This document shows positions 8,800-16,390 of a stretch of DNA of 64,000 bases, in pieces. The stretch comes from Gordonia jinghuaiqii (GTDB lineage: Bacteria; Actinomycetota; Actinomycetes; Mycobacteriales; Mycobacteriaceae). The notes beneath the pieces were generated by a model. It saw nothing but the letters and a program-made list of their open reading frames with translations, did not search any database and was not told where the DNA came from. Location of the stretch: the NCBI RefSeq assembly GCF_014041935.1, contig NZ_CP059491.1, positions 3,720,001 to 3,784,000 of the forward strand, in the 5' to 3' direction. Within the stretch, counting starts at the first letter, position 1; every line of letters begins with the position of its first letter. The position numbers were made by a program, and so were the translations under genes.

Positions 8800-10170
8800 A
8801 TGACAACTCACACCGAACCGCGCGACACCTCCGCAGTCGGCCGCAACCCGCACCCACGCAACTTCATCGGCACCGCGATGCGCGTGCTGACCACGGTGAC
8901 GGGGTCGGAGTTCGCCGAGAAGTACAACATCCGCGAACCCATCAACCGCATCGCCTACCAGGGCACCAAGACCGGCTTCCAGACGCTCGGTGCGGCCAAC
9001 CGTGCGTTCAAGGCCGCGCAGGGCGGCGGCTCCGGTCAGGCCAAGCGACTGAGCAGCGCCCCCAAGGACTACTTCAACCTGACCCCCGACGACGAGCAGC
9101 AGATGATCGCGGAGACGGTGAAGGAGTTCGCCACCGAGATCCTGCGTCCCGCCGCCTATGACGCCGATGCCGCGGCCGCCGCCCCCGACGACATCGTCAA
9201 GCGCTCGGCCGAGCTCGGCATCACCATGATCAACGTCCCCGAGGATCTCGACGGGGCCGCCTCCGAGCGCGGCGTGGTCACCAACGCACTCGTCGCCGAG
9301 GCGATGGCCTACGGCGACATGGGCCTCGCCCTGCCGCTGCTGGCACCGAGTGGTGTGGCCACCACCCTCACCAACTTCGGCACCGATGAGCAGCAGCGCA
9401 CCTACCTGCCGGACTTCGCGGGCGAGAACGTGCCGCAGTCCGCCGTCGTGATCGCCGAGCCGCGCCCGCTGTTCGACGCATTCTCGTTGAGCACCAAGGC
9501 GACCCGCGTACCGAGCGGGTTCCGCCTCAACGGCGTCAAGTCCTTCGTGCCGGCTGCCGGGTCATCGGAGCTGTTCATCGTCGGTGCGCAGCTCGACGGC
9601 AAGCCCGCGCTGTTCCTCGTCGAATCCGACACCAAGGGCCTGATCGTCGAGGCCGACCCCGGCATGGGTGTGCGGGCCGCCGGGATGGGCCGACTCCTCC
9701 TGCAGGACGTCGCCGTGCCCGCATCGGCCATCGTCGGCGGTGAGGGCGACGCCGCGTTGGCCGCCTATCGCGACGTCGTCCGCCTGTCCCGCCTGGGCTG
9801 GTCGGCACTGGCCGCGGGCACCGCACGCGCAGTCCTCGACTACGTGATCCCCTACGTCAACGAGCGCGAGGCGTTCGGCGAGCCGATCTCCAATCGTCAG
9901 GCGGTCGCGTTCATGGTGGCCACGATGGCGACCGAGGTCGACTCCATCCGCCTTGTCACCCTGCGGGGTGCGGCACGCGCCGAACAGGGCCTGAGCTTCG
10001 CCCGTGAGGCGGCACTGGCCCGCAAGCTGACCATCGACAAGGGCCTGCAGATCGGCCTCGACGGCGTGCAGCTGCTCGGCGGACACGGCTTCACCAAGGA
10101 ACATCCCGTCGAGCGCTGGTACCGCGACCTCCGCGGCGCCGGCATCGGCGAAGGCATCGTCGTCCTGTAG
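8800..10170 (+). CDS. fadE24: Acyl-CoA dehydrogenase, FadE24 type
   Basis: 456 residues. FAD-dependent dehydrogenase for the first step of beta-oxidation. The N-terminal 90 residues are an extension seen in the mycobacterial FadE24 group, followed by the helical domain (from the NLTPDDEQQMIAETVKEF region), the beta domain (YLPDFAGE to VGGEGD) and the C-terminal four-helix domain with GLDGVQLLGGHGF and the HPVERWYRD segment. I chose ATG 8800 over an earlier in-frame codon because the latter would lie inside the operators. The second dehydrogenase starts 49 bases downstream. Substrate chain length cannot be read from sequence. Confidence 0.88.
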   Translation: MTTHTEPRDTSAVGRNPHPRNFIGTAMRVLTTVTGSEFAEKYNIREPINRIAYQGTKTGFQTLGAANRAFKAAQGGGSGQAKRLSSAPKDYFNLTPDDEQQMIAETVKEFATEILRPAAYDADAAAAAPDDIVKRSAELGITMINVPEDLDGAASERGVVTNALVAEAMAYGDMGLALPLLAPSGVATTLTNFGTDEQQRTYLPDFAGENVPQSAVVIAEPRPLFDAFSLSTKATRVPSGFRLNGVKSFVPAAGSSELFIVGAQLDGKPALFLVESDTKGLIVEADPGMGVRAAGMGRLLLQDVAVPASAIVGGEGDAALAAYRDVVRLSRLGWSALAAGTARAVLDYVIPYVNEREAFGEPISNRQAVAFMVATMATEVDSIRLVTLRGAARAEQGLSFAREAALARKLTIDKGLQIGLDGVQLLGGHGFTKEHPVERWYRDLRGAGIGEGIVVL

Positions 10171-10175
10171 ACCAC

Positions 10176-10213
10176 CTCGACGCTTCTCCGAAGACTCGAC
10201 GCTTCCCGAAAGA
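10176..10213. repeat. 19-bp tandem duplication between the fadE genes
   Basis: CTCGACGCTTCTCCGAAGA (10176-10194) is followed by CTCGACGCTTCCCGAAAGA (10195-10213). The pair fills most of the 49-base gap and supplies the purine-rich GAAAGAAG stretch just before the downstream ATG. Confidence 0.8.
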
Positions 10214-10219
10214 AGTCAC

Positions 10220-11443
10220 ATGAGCATCAATCTGGAACTCCCGAAGAAGCTGCACGTCACCGTCGACCAGGCCCATCAGGCGGCGGCGGAGATCTTCCGG
10301 CCCATCTCGCGCAAATACGATCTGCGCGAACACGATTACCCGGTCGAGCTCGACACCCTGGCCAGCCTGTACGACGGCCTCTCGGAGACCGGGCAGGCCG
10401 GTGCCGGTGCCGACGGCGGCCGCAGCCAGAAGAAGTCCGACAAGCCCCGGCCCGAGGGCTCGGTGGTCAACGGCGGCAACATGCAGTCCGTCGTCAACGT
10501 CATGGAGACCTCGTGGGGCGATGTCGGCCTCATGCTGAGCATTCCCTATCAGGGACTGGGCAATTCGGCGATCGCCGCGGTCGCCACCGACGAGCAGCTC
10601 GAGCAGTTCGGCAAGGTGTGGGCCGCGATGGCCATCACCGAGCCCAGCTTCGGCTCCGACTCGGCGGCGGTCACCACCACCGCCACGCTCGACGGCGACG
10701 AGTACGTCATCAACGGCGAGAAGATCTTCGTGACGGCCGGTTCGCGCGCCACCCACATCGTCGTATGGGCGACCGTCGACAAGAGCCTCGGCCGCGCCGC
10801 CATCAAGAGCTTCGTCGTCCCGCGCGAGCATCCCGGAGTGGAAGTGGTTCGCCTGGAACACAAGCTGGGCATCCGGGTCTCCGACACCGCGGTCATCCGC
10901 TTCGAGAACTGCCGCATCCCCAAGGAGAACCTGCTCGGATCCCCCGAGGTCGACACCAAGAAGGGGTTCGGCGGGGTCATGCAGACCTTCGACAACACGC
11001 GCCCCCTGGTCGCGGGCATGGCCGTGGGTGTCGCCCGCGCCGCACTCGAAGAGCTGCGTCGTGTCCTCGACGAGGCGGGCATCGAGGTCGACTACGACCG
11101 TCCCGCCGCCGACCAGCATGCCGCCGCAGCCGAGTTCCTGCGCATGGAAGCCGATTTCGAGGCCGCCTACCTGCACACGATGCGCGCCGCGTGGATGGCC
11201 GACAACTCCCAGCCGAACTCGACCGAGGCGTCGATGTCGAAGGCCAAGGCCGGCCGCACCGTCACCGACATCACCAACAAGGTGGTCGAACTGACAGGCA
11301 CGCTGGGCTATTCGGAGCGTCTCCTCGTGGAGAAGTGGGCGCGTGACTCGAAGATCCTCGACATCTTCGAGGGCACCCAGCAGATCCAGAACCTCATCAT
11401 CGCCCGACGCGTGCTCAACAAGAGCAGCGCCGAGCTCAAGTGA
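10220..11443 (+). CDS. fadE23: Acyl-CoA dehydrogenase, FadE23 type
   Basis: 407 residues. Paralogue of the gene before it, with the FAD/substrate motif AITEPSFGSDSAA (about residues 137-149), a beta domain, and the C-terminal signature DIFEGTQQIQNLII (about 381-394). This C-terminal motif contributes FAD contacts in the family. Arg/Lys-rich insert SQKKSDKPRPEGS near residue 75 is unusual for short-chain enzymes and may be a surface loop. Pairing of two such genes matches fadE24-fadE23 of mycobacteria. They may form a heteromeric enzyme, as shown for some mycobacterial FadE pairs (inference). Confidence 0.88.
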   Translation: MSINLELPKKLHVTVDQAHQAAAEIFRPISRKYDLREHDYPVELDTLASLYDGLSETGQAGAGADGGRSQKKSDKPRPEGSVVNGGNMQSVVNVMETSWGDVGLMLSIPYQGLGNSAIAAVATDEQLEQFGKVWAAMAITEPSFGSDSAAVTTTATLDGDEYVINGEKIFVTAGSRATHIVVWATVDKSLGRAAIKSFVVPREHPGVEVVRLEHKLGIRVSDTAVIRFENCRIPKENLLGSPEVDTKKGFGGVMQTFDNTRPLVAGMAVGVARAALEELRRVLDEAGIEVDYDRPAADQHAAAAEFLRMEADFEAAYLHTMRAAWMADNSQPNSTEASMSKAKAGRTVTDITNKVVELTGTLGYSERLLVEKWARDSKILDIFEGTQQIQNLIIARRVLNKSSAELK

Positions 11444-11455
11444 GCTGATGGCCTT

Positions 11456-11488
11456 CTCGCCTGGGCGGTGTCACACCGCCCAGGCGAG
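11456..11488. terminator. Bidirectional terminator hairpin between fadE23 and crcB
   Basis: Perfect 15-bp arms, CTCGCCTGGGCGGTG (11456-11470) and CACCGCCCAGGCGAG (11474-11488), with the three-base loop TCA, which is the complement of the crcB stop codon. There is no long U-tract, as is common in high-GC genomes. Confidence 0.85.
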
Positions 11489-11839
11489 TGTCATTCCGGC
11501 GGCGCACGCGACGGCGGCAGCGATGAGGGTTCCCGCGGCGTACCCTGCGGCGACGATCCGCTGAGAGTTCTGCGTCAGCCGCACCACCTCGAAACTCGCG
11601 GTGCTGAAGGTCGTGTAGCCACCGCAGAATCCGGTACCCACGATCGCCTGCAGCTCGTGCGGGGCTCCCCGGAAGATCACCAGTCCGGCGAGCACGCCCA
11701 GCAGTGCCGAACCCGTCACGTTGACGGCGAAGGTGCCCCACGGGGTGATGGTGGGCCACTTCCATGTCACCGCACCGTCGACGACGAACCGCGTCACCGC
11801 ACCCAACGCTCCCGCCACCATGACGGCAATCGCGATCAT
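11471..11839 (-). CDS. crcB: Fluoride ion channel CrcB/Fluc, downstream copy
   Basis: 122 residues. Four-helix membrane protein that exports fluoride as a dual-topology dimer. Family motifs include GALGAVTRF (about 10-18), the WGTFAVNVTGS segment with the pore asparagine (about 34-44) and GFCGGYTTFSTAS (70-82), the phenylalanine-box region. ATG 11839 overlaps the stop of the upstream crcB copy by four bases (ATGA). The two adjacent copies probably form a heterodimer with fixed opposite topology, as in other Gram-positive pairs. Confidence 0.93.
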   Translation of the reverse strand: MIAIAVMVAGALGAVTRFVVDGAVTWKWPTITPWGTFAVNVTGSALLGVLAGLVIFRGAPHELQAIVGTGFCGGYTTFSTASFEVVRLTQNSQRIVAAGYAAGTLIAAAVACAAGMTLAWAV

Positions 11840-12288
11840 CCCCGGCCCACCCGGGAAGCGAGGGCGATCCCGCAGGCCGCCGCGGCGAGCCCGAGCACGA
11901 CACTGACGATCGCGTAGGACGACGCGGTCACCACCGCCGACGCCCGCGTGAGTTCCGAGATCTCCAGCGCGAACGTGCTGTAGGTGGTGAGCGCACCACA
12001 GATGCCGGTGCCCCCGAAGAGCCGCACGCGCTGGCGCCACCCCTCGTCGTGGCCAAGCCGCGCAAGCAGTTCCAGAAGCGCCCCCAGGATGAACGCGCCG
12101 GCGACGTTCACCCCGAACGTCGCCCACGGCCAGTGCCCGTGCTGGGCGGGAAAGGCCGCCTCCGCCCAGTACCGCACGCCCGTCCCGATGAGCCCACCGG
12201 CGAACACCCAGGCGAGCGCGTGCACGCGGAGATGCAGCGGACGTTCGTCGGGATCGACGGGGAGTTCGCGGTGCTTGTCTGCGTGCAC
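11836..12288 (-). CDS. crcB: Fluoride ion channel CrcB/Fluc, upstream copy
   Basis: 150 residues, longer than its partner because of a hydrophilic N-terminus of about 22 residues. It carries the same motifs: GTGVRYWAE, WATFGVNVAGAF and GICGALTTYSTFALE. I chose GTG 12288, immediately after the stop of the AMP-ligase gene at 12300, which gives 12 bases of separation; an internal start closer to the first helix is possible. The gene follows the ligase without a visible fluoride riboswitch. Confidence 0.9.
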   Translation of the reverse strand: MHADKHRELPVDPDERPLHLRVHALAWVFAGGLIGTGVRYWAEAAFPAQHGHWPWATFGVNVAGAFILGALLELLARLGHDEGWRQRVRLFGGTGICGALTTYSTFALEISELTRASAVVTASSYAIVSVVLGLAAAACGIALASRVGRG

Positions 12289-12299
12289 GTCGACCGGTG

Positions 12300-14192
12300 T
12301 CAGCCCTTGCGGTGTTGCGACAGTTGTTCGGCCAGTGCCGAGAGGACATCCGGGTCCTCGATGGTCGAGGGCACCGTGTACTCCTCGTGATCGGCGATCT
12401 GGCGCATGGTCTTTCGTAGGATCTTGCCCGAGCGGGTCTTGGGCAGCGCCGGCACCACGGTGACGTCGCGGAAGGTGGCCACCGCACCGATCTCGTTGCG
12501 TACCAGGGACACCAGCTCGGATCGCAGTGTCTCGGGGTCGATGTCGACGCCGGATTTCAGCACGACGTAGCCGCTGGGCCGCTGACCCTTGAGGTCGTCG
12601 TGGATGCCGATGACCGCGCACTCGGCAACGGCCGGATGCGACGCCACCACCGCCTCGATGCTTCCGGTCGAGAGTCGGTGTCCGGCAACGTTGATCACGT
12701 CGTCGGAGCGGCCCAGGACGAACACGTAGCCGTCGGCGTCGACGTAACCGGAGTCGCCGGTGAGGTAATAGCCGTCGAACGCCGACAGATACGACCTGCG
12801 GTAGCGCTCCTCGTCACGCCACAGACCGGCGAGGGTTCCGGGCGGCAACGGCAGGCCGATGACGATGTTGCCCTCCTGCCCCGCACCCAGAGCGTTGCCC
12901 TCGGCGTCGACGACGCCCACCTGGTATCCGGGCACGGGCACCGTCGGCGAACCCGCCTTGATCGGCATGGGTTCCAGCCCACGAAGATTCGCCGCGATCG
13001 CCCAGCCGGTCTCGGTCTGCCACCAGTGGTCGACGACGGGCACACCGAGCACCTTCGACGCCCAGGTGAAGGTGTCGGGGTCGAGTCGCTCGCCGGCGGC
13101 GAACAGTGTCTGCAGGGACGACACGTCGTACTTCGCGAGTTCGGTGGCGTCGGGATCGGCCTTGCGGATCGCGCGAATCGCGGTCGGCGCGGTGAACAGG
13201 GCCTTCACCTTGTGATCGGCGATGACCCGCCAGAACGCGCCGGCGTCGGGGGTGCCGACCGGCTTGCCCTCGTACATGACCGTCGTCGCCCCGACGAACA
13301 GTGGCGCGTAGACGATGTAGGAGTGCCCGACGACCCACCCGACGTCGGACGCAGTCCACCACACGTCACCGGCAGAGATGTCGTAGATGTTCTTCATCGA
13401 CCACGTCAGCGCCACCGCGTGACCGCCGTTGTCGCGGACCACGCCCTTGGGTTTACCCGTGGTACCCGAGGTGTAGAGGATGTAGAGCGGATCGGTCGCG
13501 GCCACCGGCACCGCGTCGACCGGGTCGGCGGTGTTGGTCTGCTGGTCCCAGTCCAGCCAGCCGGCGTAATCGGCAGCGCTGCCCGCGATCTCGGGACGGT
13601 CCTTGACGATGACCGTGCGCGGCGGGGTCTGCGAGAGTTCGATCGCCTTCGCCACCATCGGCAGGTACTCGACCGTACGTCCCGGTTCCAGGCCTCCCGA
13701 CGAGGTCACGACGGCGACGGGCTCGGCATCGTCGATGCGGGTGGCGAGCTCCCGCGCGGCGAACCCGCCGAACACCACGGAGTGCACCGCACCGATCCGC
13801 GCGCAGGCGAGCATCGCGATGGCCGCCTCGGGGATCATCGGCATGTAGATGACCACGCGGTCGCCGGCCGAGACACCCTGCGCGGTGAGCACTCCCGCGA
13901 ATCGCGCGACCACGTCGAGCAGCGCCGCATAGGTGTAGTGCCGCCGCTCACCGGTCATGGCCGAGTCCCAGATCAGCGCCGTCCGCCCGTCGTTACCGTC
14001 CGCGAGATGCCGATCCAGAGCGTTGTAACAGGTGTTCAGCGTGGCGCCGGGGAACCAGCGGTAGAACGGGGCGTCCGAGTCGTCGAGGGCCGAGGTCGGC
14101 GGGGTGTACCAGTCGACCGCGTCGGCCGCGGAGAGCCAGAACGCCTCCCGGTCATCGCTCGCCTGCGTGAACGCCTCGCTGTAGCTGCCCAT
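12300..14192 (-). CDS. Acyl-CoA synthetase, propionyl/acetyl-CoA synthetase type
   Basis: 630 residues. AMP-forming ligase that adenylates a short-chain acid and transfers it to CoA. The P-loop is TSGTTGKPKG (241-250), followed by WWTASDVGWVVGHSY, WWQTETG and YYLTGDSGYVDADGY, and ends with the catalytic lysine in RSGK (587-590). The motif layout and the N-terminal YSEAF and FYRWFPGATLNTCYNALDRH segments match the PrpE/ACSS3 branch more than AcsA. I chose ATG 14192, which has AAGGG six bases upstream; ATG 14198 abuts that site. The acyl substrate is inferred. Confidence 0.88.
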   Translation of the reverse strand: MGSYSEAFTQASDDREAFWLSAADAVDWYTPPTSALDDSDAPFYRWFPGATLNTCYNALDRHLADGNDGRTALIWDSAMTGERRHYTYAALLDVVARFAGVLTAQGVSAGDRVVIYMPMIPEAAIAMLACARIGAVHSVVFGGFAARELATRIDDAEPVAVVTSSGGLEPGRTVEYLPMVAKAIELSQTPPRTVIVKDRPEIAGSAADYAGWLDWDQQTNTADPVDAVPVAATDPLYILYTSGTTGKPKGVVRDNGGHAVALTWSMKNIYDISAGDVWWTASDVGWVVGHSYIVYAPLFVGATTVMYEGKPVGTPDAGAFWRVIADHKVKALFTAPTAIRAIRKADPDATELAKYDVSSLQTLFAAGERLDPDTFTWASKVLGVPVVDHWWQTETGWAIAANLRGLEPMPIKAGSPTVPVPGYQVGVVDAEGNALGAGQEGNIVIGLPLPPGTLAGLWRDEERYRRSYLSAFDGYYLTGDSGYVDADGYVFVLGRSDDVINVAGHRLSTGSIEAVVASHPAVAECAVIGIHDDLKGQRPSGYVVLKSGVDIDPETLRSELVSLVRNEIGAVATFRDVTVVPALPKTRSGKILRKTMRQIADHEEYTVPSTIEDPDVLSALAEQLSQHRKG

Positions 14193-14320
14193 GGCCATCC
14201 CTTCACCGTCGTCCCCGTCACCCTCCTCGCGGAGCGCACTCCAGACATTCACGCCGGTGCCGCACCGCCCTTCGAGGGTATCGGTGTGACGGCCACCACC
14301 ACACGTGATCCCCGGTCCTG

Positions 14321-14355
14321 CGCCGACCGGTCAGCGGCTCGCGCCGAGCGGTCAG
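14321..14355. repeat. 21-bp-period imperfect repeat across a stop codon
   Basis: CGCCGACCGGTCAG (14321-14334) recurs at 14342-14355 as CGCCGAGCGGTCAG, one mismatch in 14. The second copy contains the stop codon (14352-14354) of the minus-strand PNPOx-like gene. Confidence 0.7.
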
Positions 14356-14963
14356 TACAGGTACTTGCGATACTGCTCGTCGGTTTCCCGGTCGTCGACC
14401 AACGGGACGTCGAGGCCGGGCATGACCATCCTGGTGATGGCGGCCACCGACGGCAGACTGCGAGGAGTCCAGGTCTCCGGCTTCCACAGATCCGCACGCA
14501 GGAACGCCTTGGAACAGTGGTAGAAGACTTCTTCGACGTCGATCTCCACGGCCAGGATCGGACGCTTCCCCTTGACCGCCAGTGCGTCGAAGTAGTCACC
14601 GTCGTCGACGACACGGGCCGCACCGTTGACCCGCAGGGTGTCGCTACGGCCGGGGACGACGAAGACGGTGCCCGCGTGCGGGTTACGCAGGATGTTCAGA
14701 TAACCGTCGACGCGTCTGTTGCCGGGACGTTCCGGAATCGCGATACGGGTGTCGTCGACGACGTGCACCACTTTTCCGGCGGGGTCTCCCTTGGGTGAGA
14801 CGTCGACTCGTCCGTGTGCGTCGGAGGTGGCCAGGAACACCACCGGTGAGGCGGCCAGCCACGCTCTGTCGATGTCCGACAGTGCCGGCCTGACCTTGTC
14901 GCGGATGGCGGCAGCCGGTTCGCCGACGATCTGGCGTAGGCGAGCCTCGTCGGTGATCTGCAT
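14352..14963 (-). CDS. Pyridoxamine 5'-phosphate oxidase-like (split-barrel flavin) protein
   Basis: 203 residues. The FMN-binding split-barrel core runs from FLATSDAHGRVDVSPKGD (about 43-60) through IPERPGNRR, the usual flavin-binding part, to NPHAGTVFVVPG. The C-terminal part from VFYHCSKAFLRADLW is typical of the MSMEG_1061-like branch. Substrate unknown; members of the superfamily use FMN, F420 or heme. No sign of a true PdxH. It lies between the acyl-CoA synthetase and the GAF regulator, on the same strand. Confidence 0.82.
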   Translation of the reverse strand: MQITDEARLRQIVGEPAAAIRDKVRPALSDIDRAWLAASPVVFLATSDAHGRVDVSPKGDPAGKVVHVVDDTRIAIPERPGNRRVDGYLNILRNPHAGTVFVVPGRSDTLRVNGAARVVDDGDYFDALAVKGKRPILAVEIDVEEVFYHCSKAFLRADLWKPETWTPRSLPSVAAITRMVMPGLDVPLVDDRETDEQYRKYLY

Positions 14964-14982
14964 GGCCCCATCGTGTCAGGTG

Positions 14983-16218
14983 TCAGTCGGCGATCCGCAC
15001 CTCGACCCCGTCGGCAAACCGGTAGGGCCCGGCCATCAACAGACCGCCGAAGTGCTTCCGCAGCCGCGACATCTCGGCGCGCACCGTCACGGTCCGGTCG
15101 TCGACACCGAAGAGGTGGGTCGACATCTGTGCCGCGGTGACGCCGCTGCGGTGCCGAGCGAGATAGGTGAGGATGTCGCCGTGCCGCGGCGAACACTGAT
15201 GGGTCCATCCGCCACTGGCACCGTCGACCGTGATCTCCACGCGTCGGTCGCCGGACGCACCGGTCACCGTCCGCACACCGACCCGCGTCAGGGACGCATC
15301 CGCCGCGTCGGTGACGCGCACCAGCCAACCGCCCGGCAGTGCCTCGACGTCGCACTCTCCCAGCGCGGAGACAAACGTGCGACCGGGTCCGACGCCGCGC
15401 GGCAGGATCAGCCGCGACCGCGGTGACACCGTGTCCACCGCCGCCACCCAGCCGTCGACATCCACGGCCAGCGCCGGCCCCGGCGAGCGAGCCAGAATCG
15501 GTGCGGCGACCGCCCGCAGGGAGTCCAGACGGCGGCGATGCTGTTCACGAAGCTCCGATTCGGCCAGCCGGGCGACGGCGTGCACGAGCGCGAGCGTGGT
15601 CGGGTGGATCGTGGCGGCCGGCCCGCTGACGTCGACGACGCCCAATACCGCCCCGGTCCGGGGGTCCTTGATGGGCGCACCGGAACATGTCCACGAATGG
15701 TGACTGCGGACGAAGTGTTCGGCGGAGAACACCTGGACGGGTCTGCCGGACATCAGGGCGGTGCCGATCGCATTCGTGCCCACCGAGTATTCGGCCCAGT
15801 CGGCGCCCTCGATGAAGCCCAGGTGATCGGCTCGGGTCAGGACCTTCGACGATCCGCTACGCCACAGCACGTGTCCGCGCGCGTCCGCGATCACCAGGAT
15901 GTTGTCGCCGTCGGCGATGAGCGCGTCCAACCCGCGGGCGAGTTCGTCGACGACCCCGACGAGTCCCGACTCGCGGCGCCGCTCCTCGAGCTCGTCGAAC
16001 TCCAGGGTGCGCTCGACCACGCAGTCGGTGTCCGGGTCGAGCCCGGCCCTGCGGAGTCGTTGCCACGAATCGTCGATCACGCTGCGCGGACGGGCCGGCA
16101 TGCGTTCACCCGACATCGCGGCGTGGTGCACCGCGCTCAGGATGTACGCGAACTCGCGCGGATCGTCGCCCGCCTGGACGGCCGGCTCGAGATCCGGTGG
16201 GGACTCAGAGGCAATCAT
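14983..16218 (-). CDS. GAF-domain transcriptional regulator (AcoR-like N-terminus)
   Basis: 411 residues. The N-terminal region (about 25-230) resembles the sensory part of AcoR-type activators: a leading helical stretch with SWQRLRRAGLDPD, then a GAF domain with SVGTNAIGTAL and HFVRSHHSWTCSGAPI. The sigma-54 AAA+ domain is absent. The C-terminus (about 335-405) looks like a winged helix (VTAAQMSTHLFG, VRAEMSRLRKHFGG). It is divergent from the flavin monooxygenase, which it probably regulates. Starts at 16218 (ATG) or 16224 (GTG) are equally possible. Confidence 0.8.
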   Translation of the reverse strand: MIASESPPDLEPAVQAGDDPREFAYILSAVHHAAMSGERMPARPRSVIDDSWQRLRRAGLDPDTDCVVERTLEFDELEERRRESGLVGVVDELARGLDALIADGDNILVIADARGHVLWRSGSSKVLTRADHLGFIEGADWAEYSVGTNAIGTALMSGRPVQVFSAEHFVRSHHSWTCSGAPIKDPRTGAVLGVVDVSGPAATIHPTTLALVHAVARLAESELREQHRRRLDSLRAVAAPILARSPGPALAVDVDGWVAAVDTVSPRSRLILPRGVGPGRTFVSALGECDVEALPGGWLVRVTDAADASLTRVGVRTVTGASGDRRVEITVDGASGGWTHQCSPRHGDILTYLARHRSGVTAAQMSTHLFGVDDRTVTVRAEMSRLRKHFGGLLMAGPYRFADGVEVRIAD

Positions 16219-16320
16219 CACCACCGATTGTGCTCCCCATCACAGCCGTCCGGCAACGAACCTTCCCCCTCGCAACCCCCTGCAACCCTTGCCGAGCCCG
16301 GCGGTCGGGGCGTCTGCTGA

Positions 16321-16337
16321 GACCACACGGTGTGGTC
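16321..16337. promoter_or_regulatory. Perfect palindrome, candidate operator
   Basis: GACCACACGGTGTGGTC has 8-bp arms around one central base. It lies between the divergent GAF regulator (start 16218) and monooxygenase (start 16391), 53 bases before the latter ATG. It is a likely binding site for the adjacent regulator. Confidence 0.6.
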
Positions 16338-16390
16338 CGCATCACCATCAGCGGCCGCCCGCCACCGTCTTGAGACCCCGAGGAGCCACC

